DNA from: Tepidisphaeraceae bacterium
Lineage (GTDB): Bacteria > Planctomycetota > Phycisphaerae > Tepidisphaerales > Tepidisphaeraceae
NCBI GenBank assembly: GCA_035998445.1
Contig: DASYHQ010000059.1
Location: 21,210-85,209 of the forward strand
Direction: 5' to 3'
DNA: 64,000 nucleotides
Below, piece after piece: positions 60,239 to 64,000 of this stretch. A program made the position numbers and the translations under genes. The notes under the pieces are model-generated. The model saw nothing but the letters and a program-made list of their open reading frames with translations, was not told where the DNA came from and made no database searches. Within the stretch, counting starts at the first letter, position 1, and every line of letters starts with the position of its first letter.

Positions 60239-62116
60239 CTATTGCAGAAACGGGTATGTCGCAAGGGTGTTTCCTTGCGGCGAGACGAGTCGCACATCAC
60301 GCAGTTCGACTTGGCCCACACTGTTGAGCGGGTCGATCCGCAGACCGCGTAAGTTGCCGTCGAGTTCGATTCGCACTTCTCGGCTGTGCCAGATGTTGGG
60401 TTCGGTGATGGTGAAGTCCTTGCGCCGTTCCCGAGCGAACGCAAGGTCCTTGCCTTCGGACCAGTAGACGTTCCCGTCGCCGGCGCGGTCGGCTCGAACG
60501 TCGAACCGCAACACGACGGCCTGCTTCGCGATGTTCGGGACATATTCCGTGATCACTTGCGGGTCGGGGCCGGTCGCCTCGACATTCAGAACGCCCTCCC
60601 GCACCGATAGGCGTGACTCGCCTTTTCCATACCAGAACCCGACAGTGTTGCCGGCATAACGCGGATTCTTGGCGGGAATCAGCGCACCGGTCTTCGAGAG
60701 GTGCGCATCCAATGCCGCACGCATGGCCTCGACGCGTTGCGGCTCGGCGCCGGCGCGGTCGTCGGTCTCGCCTGGGTCGTTTGACAAGTCGTACAACTCA
60801 AACCGGTCCGACTGATCGGCGGCGTCATTGTAGATGCGGTAGAGCTTCCAATCCCCGTCCGTGATCGACGTGCTCGGCAGGCTCACTTGTCGCACGTAGG
60901 GATGCGGGAAGTGCGAGACGATGGGCTCCGGACGGGTGTACGGTTGCCCGCGCAGCGCCGTGGCGAAATTGTGGCCGTCGACGTGTACCTCGGGCAGTTG
61001 CGGCAAGCCGGCCAGATCCAGCAGCGTCGGGAAGAAGTCGGGTGACGTGACGACCGCCCCGCTCTGCGTGCCCGGCGCGACGACGCCATCGTATCGCACG
61101 ACCAGCGGCACGCGGACGCCACCCTCGTAGTTCGTCCCCTTACCCCCACGGAGCGGCGCATTGCTCGTGGGGTAGATGCCGCCCGGCCGGACGTCGAACA
61201 TGTTGCCGCCGTTGTCGCTGCTGAAGACGACGATCGTCTCGCGGTCGATGCCCTGGGCCTTCAGGGTGTCGAGCACCTTGCCGATCGCGCGGTCCATCGT
61301 CTCGACCATCGCCGCCATCTCCGCGCTGCTCTGCGGCGCGGCAAGGTTAGCCTTGCGGTACCTCTCGATCATCGCGGCCTCGGCCTGGTACGGTGAATGC
61401 ACGTTGTACGGCCAGAAACAGAGCAGGAACGGCGCGTCGCGGTCGGCGGCTATGAACTTGGCCGCCTCGTCGGCAAGCGCGTCGTCGACGTGCGTGCCGG
61501 CGGGCACGACCGGCAATGTGTCGAGTTGCCAAGGGCCGAAATAGCCCGGTGGCGGTGGGCCGGGGTTCTCGCGGCCGCCGACGACGACGTCGAACCCGAA
61601 CTGCTCGGGCAGGTGCGGCGCGCGGCCCAGGTGCCACTTGCCCATAAATGCCGTGTCATAGCCTTGGCGTTTGAACTCGGCGCCGAGCGTGTGGTAGTCC
61701 AGCGGCAGACGCGTGCGCGTTTGCGGATTCGTCGCTTTGTACTGCGGAGCCGCGGCCTCGGGCACGATGGGATCGAGGATGACATCGGGATAGTGCCCGT
61801 TGGGCCGGGTGAGCCGGAGCCGGCCAGGATACTGCCCGGTCAGCAGGCTCGCGCGCGTCGGGCTGCAGAGCGGGCTGGCGGAATAGGCGCGCTCGAACCG
61901 CATGCCGCTGGCCGCCAATGCGTCAAGGTTCGGCGTGTGGTATGACGTGCTGCCCGCGAACGCGACATCGCGCCAGCCGAGATCGTCGGCGAGGATGAAC
62001 ACGACGTTCGGGCGGGCCGGCTGCGTTGCGGGCGTCTGGCCGAGCGCGGTCGAGATCGCCCCCGCGATCGTGGCCGCAGCGGCCGTCAGCAGGCAGGCGC
62101 ATTTCTTGAACGTCAT
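60239..62116 (-). CDS. Secreted type I sulfatase with extra C-terminal domain (sulfatase 6)
   Basis: 625 residues from ATG 62116 (GAAAGGAAG upstream). Signal peptide CACLLTAAAATIAGAISTAL. Signature PLCSPTRASLLTGQYPGRLR with Cys84 and Arg88; metal Asp44-Asp45 in ILADDLGW; VVFSSDNGGNMF second pair. The sulfatase domain ends near 490 and is followed by about 135 residues of beta-rich sequence (VLNVEATGPDPQVITEYVPN, YWSEGKDLAF), a possible glycan-binding module. Its start overlaps the stop of sulfatase 7 (ATGA), so the two are translationally coupled. Confidence 0.92.
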   Translation of the reverse strand: MTFKKCACLLTAAAATIAGAISTALGQTPATQPARPNVVFILADDLGWRDVAFAGSTSYHTPNLDALAASGMRFERAYSASPLCSPTRASLLTGQYPGRLRLTRPNGHYPDVILDPIVPEAAAPQYKATNPQTRTRLPLDYHTLGAEFKRQGYDTAFMGKWHLGRAPHLPEQFGFDVVVGGRENPGPPPPGYFGPWQLDTLPVVPAGTHVDDALADEAAKFIAADRDAPFLLCFWPYNVHSPYQAEAAMIERYRKANLAAPQSSAEMAAMVETMDRAIGKVLDTLKAQGIDRETIVVFSSDNGGNMFDVRPGGIYPTSNAPLRGGKGTNYEGGVRVPLVVRYDGVVAPGTQSGAVVTSPDFFPTLLDLAGLPQLPEVHVDGHNFATALRGQPYTRPEPIVSHFPHPYVRQVSLPSTSITDGDWKLYRIYNDAADQSDRFELYDLSNDPGETDDRAGAEPQRVEAMRAALDAHLSKTGALIPAKNPRYAGNTVGFWYGKGESRLSVREGVLNVEATGPDPQVITEYVPNIAKQAVVLRFDVRADRAGDGNVYWSEGKDLAFARERRKDFTITEPNIWHSREVRIELDGNLRGLRIDPLNSVGQVELRDVRLVSPQGNTLATYPFLQ

Positions 62117-63483
62117 GGGGCTTCCTTTCGGGTTGTGAATAGGGACTCCGCCGACACGACCGGGTCCCCAGGATAGATAGCCGTCGCCGGCGTCGTCTTC
62201 ATGTCCGGCCATGGCGGGACGTATCCAAATGTCAGCAGTGGGTCGGCGGTCGCGCGCATCTGCCACGCGAGTCGGTCGCGCAGCTCGGCGACGATCGCAG
62301 TGGCGGCCGGGGCGTCGATCAGGTTGCGCGCTTGGCGTGGATCGGTGACGACGTCGTACAACGCCTCGGCCGGTTCGAGCTCGTCTGTCCAGCCGCGGGC
62401 GGTCATTGCCGTACGAGTTGGGCTGGGATCGCAGTTCGGCAGAACGCGTCGCGGCGAAGTGTCGAACCGCCGGACGTACAGGTGAGTGGCCGTCCGCACG
62501 CTGCGCATCGGCTCGTATGCCGCGTGATAGTTTACCTCGCCGAACACCGCGTCGTGCAGGGCATCGGTTTCACCAGCCAGCAGCGGCAGGAGCGACTTTC
62601 CATCCAGGGCCTCGTCCGGCGGGTCGCCTAGCATGGCAAGGATCGTCGGCAGGACGTCCAGATGGGTGACCATCGCCGTGACACGCCGCCCACCGGTCAG
62701 TCCCGGGCCGCGCAGGATAAGCAGCGCACCGGCCCCAGCGTCCGTAAGGCGCGACTTGTGGCCAGGAAACGGCACGCCGTGATCGGTGGTGCAGATGACC
62801 AGCGTGTCGCCCGCCCGCCCGGCGGCGTCCAGGCCGTCGAGCACGATGCCGACGCAAGCATCGAGCCGGTCGAGTGCGACGTTGTAGTCGGCGATGTCCG
62901 CCCGCACGGCCGGCGTGTCTGGAAACTCCGGCGGAACCGGGACGCCAGACGGATCGCCCAGAGGCGAGGCATCGGCATTGAACGCCTGGCTCTCACGGCC
63001 GCGCGTGCGGTGCGTGGTGAAGAAGCCGCATGACAGAAAAAATGGCCGATCGTGATCGCGCCCGACGTACGCCGCGGCGGCGCGGGCGATCGCGGGGTCT
63101 TGCGTGGCGACGTTGTCGACGCCGACGCGCGCCAGAATCTCTTCGTAAGCCATCGCGCTGTGCTGGTCGTCAGCGAATTCATGCTGCATCCCCGATAACG
63201 CCGTGCGATAGCCGCGCGCCTTCAGCACCGCGGCGAGATGGCGACCGGGATCGGCGAGGCGCGAGCCGCGGTGGGCTAAGCCGATCATCCCGTTCTTGCG
63301 CGGCATCTGACCAGTAAGCAAGCATGCGCGGCTCGGCGAGCACGTCGGGCTCGGCGTGAACGCGTTCTCGAAGAGAACGCCAGACGCGGCAAGTCGCTCG
63401 AAGCTCGGTGTGGCGTGCGCGTAGCCGTACGGCGAGATCCACCGGCCCGTGTCGTGCGAGTGAAGGTAAAGGATGTTCAACAC
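62113..63483 (-). CDS. Type I sulfatase, heparan-N-sulfatase-like subgroup (sulfatase 7)
   Basis: 456 residues, GTG start with a G-rich stretch upstream. N-terminus ILYLHSHDTGRWISPYGYAH is the HSHDTGR type seen in the N-sulfoglucosamine sulfohydrolase-like subgroup. Signature PTCSPSRACLLTGQMPRKNG with Cys48 and Arg52. Second metal pair ICTTDHGVPFPGHKSRLTDA. No signal peptide. It is coupled to sulfatase 6, and the cut-off oligopeptide ABC gene lies 136 bp upstream on the same strand. Confidence 0.9.
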   Translation of the reverse strand: MLNILYLHSHDTGRWISPYGYAHATPSFERLAASGVLFENAFTPSPTCSPSRACLLTGQMPRKNGMIGLAHRGSRLADPGRHLAAVLKARGYRTALSGMQHEFADDQHSAMAYEEILARVGVDNVATQDPAIARAAAAYVGRDHDRPFFLSCGFFTTHRTRGRESQAFNADASPLGDPSGVPVPPEFPDTPAVRADIADYNVALDRLDACVGIVLDGLDAAGRAGDTLVICTTDHGVPFPGHKSRLTDAGAGALLILRGPGLTGGRRVTAMVTHLDVLPTILAMLGDPPDEALDGKSLLPLLAGETDALHDAVFGEVNYHAAYEPMRSVRTATHLYVRRFDTSPRRVLPNCDPSPTRTAMTARGWTDELEPAEALYDVVTDPRQARNLIDAPAATAIVAELRDRLAWQMRATADPLLTFGYVPPWPDMKTTPATAIYPGDPVVSAESLFTTRKEAP

Positions 63484-63619
63484 CTAACCCCCCTATCGTG
63501 CCAGCCACGGCCGGTCTCACCGGGAGCGAAGCGGTCGGCTGCGCGAGCGGCGTCGTCATCGGCGGTGGCGGTCCAATGCGCCGACGCCAAAGCGGCCGGT
63601 CGACTCTTGCTCGGCAGGA

Positions 63620-64000
63620 TCATGATAGAAGCCCCGCGTACTGGGCGTCGGGCAGCGGCGCGAGCTCGCTCTCGCTTAGCGATGCGGTGCTCAACGGCCG
63701 CATTTTTCGGTCCGGGTCGACACTGGGGATCGCCGACAGCAACACGCGCGTGTACGCGTGCCGCGGCGCGTCGAAGATCGCCTTGGTCGCGCCCGCCTCG
63801 ACGATCCGCCCGCGGTACATGACGACCACGCGGTCGCAGACCTCGCGCACGACCGACAAATCGTGCGACACGAACAGGTACGTCAGGCCCATCTCGCGTT
63901 GGAACGCTTTCAGCAGCCGCAGCACCTGCGCCCGCACGGTAACGTCGAGCGCGCTGACGGCCTCGTCGGCGACGACGAACGCGGGGCGTAGGATCAGCGC
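63620..64000 (-). CDS. Oligopeptide/dipeptide ABC transporter ATP-binding protein (C-terminal part only)
   Basis: 127 codons, open to the right edge. The frame begins in [20 protein letters not shown] (Walker B DEAVSALD) and continues [20 protein letters not shown] (switch His) and [12 protein letters not shown]. The end [20 protein letters not shown] is the oligo_HPY segment typical of DppD/DppF/OppF. Walker A lies outside the window. It could serve the orphan binding protein at 4969 or, more likely, genes beyond the edge. Confidence 0.9.
   Translation of the reverse strand, partial: ALILRPAFVVADEAVSALDVTVRAQVLRLLKAFQREMGLTYLFVSHDLSVVREVCDRVVVMYRGRIVEAGATKAIFDAPRHAYTRVLLSAIPSVDPDRKMRPLSTASLSESELAPLPDAQYAGLLS

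Noticed and set aside
1..64000. tRNA or rRNA genes
   Set aside because: I looked in the gaps for cloverleaf ends and conserved rRNA stretches and saw none; a covariance search would be needed to exclude a divergent tRNA.

Overview
The window is about 64 kb of high-GC chromosomal DNA. It most likely comes from a planctomycete of the class Phycisphaerae, and a Tepidisphaerales-like member is my best guess. This is inferred from gene content: seven type-I (S1) sulfatases, two prepilin-type proteins with a C-terminal DGHA-type motif, two PEP-CTERM proteins, a small protein ending in a GYDLRATP zinc ribbon, and many dispersed hairpin repeats. No rRNA, tRNA or CRISPR array was recognised.

1-20 kb is mostly housekeeping. 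It holds a FliD fragment (cut by the left edge) with FliS, TatD, YraN, an oligopeptide-binding protein, a LutA-like CCG protein, and the conserved order phoH - pgpH-like HD hydrolase - ybeY - CorC/CNNM protein. Three mutually similar small lipoproteins, topA, a metallophosphoesterase and two small unknown genes follow. Gaps here carry paired inverted repeats of several families.

20-25 kb is an accessory region. A 13-unit array of exact 20-bp period is followed by five small unrelated genes, all on the + strand: a lipoprotein, a DUF1493 ACP-like protein, SMI1/KNR4, a two-TM protein and a membrane zinc-ribbon protein. They are separated by imperfect palindromes that can be read as integron attC sites (R-prime GCATAAC-like, R-double-prime GTTATGC-like). 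Several stop codons lie inside R-prime. I read this as a cassette array without an integrase in view (CALIN-like). One slot holds the first 22 codons of a Y1/REP-associated transposase, broken by two copies of a REP-like element.

25-36 kb holds three stand-alone receiver-domain proteins, WrbA, a GH2 beta-mannosidase-like enzyme, and a + strand operon: Cys-rich secreted protein, membrane-fusion protein, LolD/MacB-type ATPase, two FtsX-like permeases and a lipoprotein.

36-64 kb is a sulfated-polysaccharide utilisation region: seven sulfatases, GH130, a GHL6-like enzyme, a clan GH-A enzyme, an alginate-lyase-family protein, a nucleoside hydrolase, two LacI regulators, two prepilin-type and two PEP-CTERM proteins, and an oligopeptide ABC ATPase running off the right edge. 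A CG-centred AT-rich palindrome recurs at four gene starts, and a different palindrome precedes one lacI gene, so local LacI-type control is likely. No sulfatase-maturation enzyme and no SusC/SusD pair is in the window.
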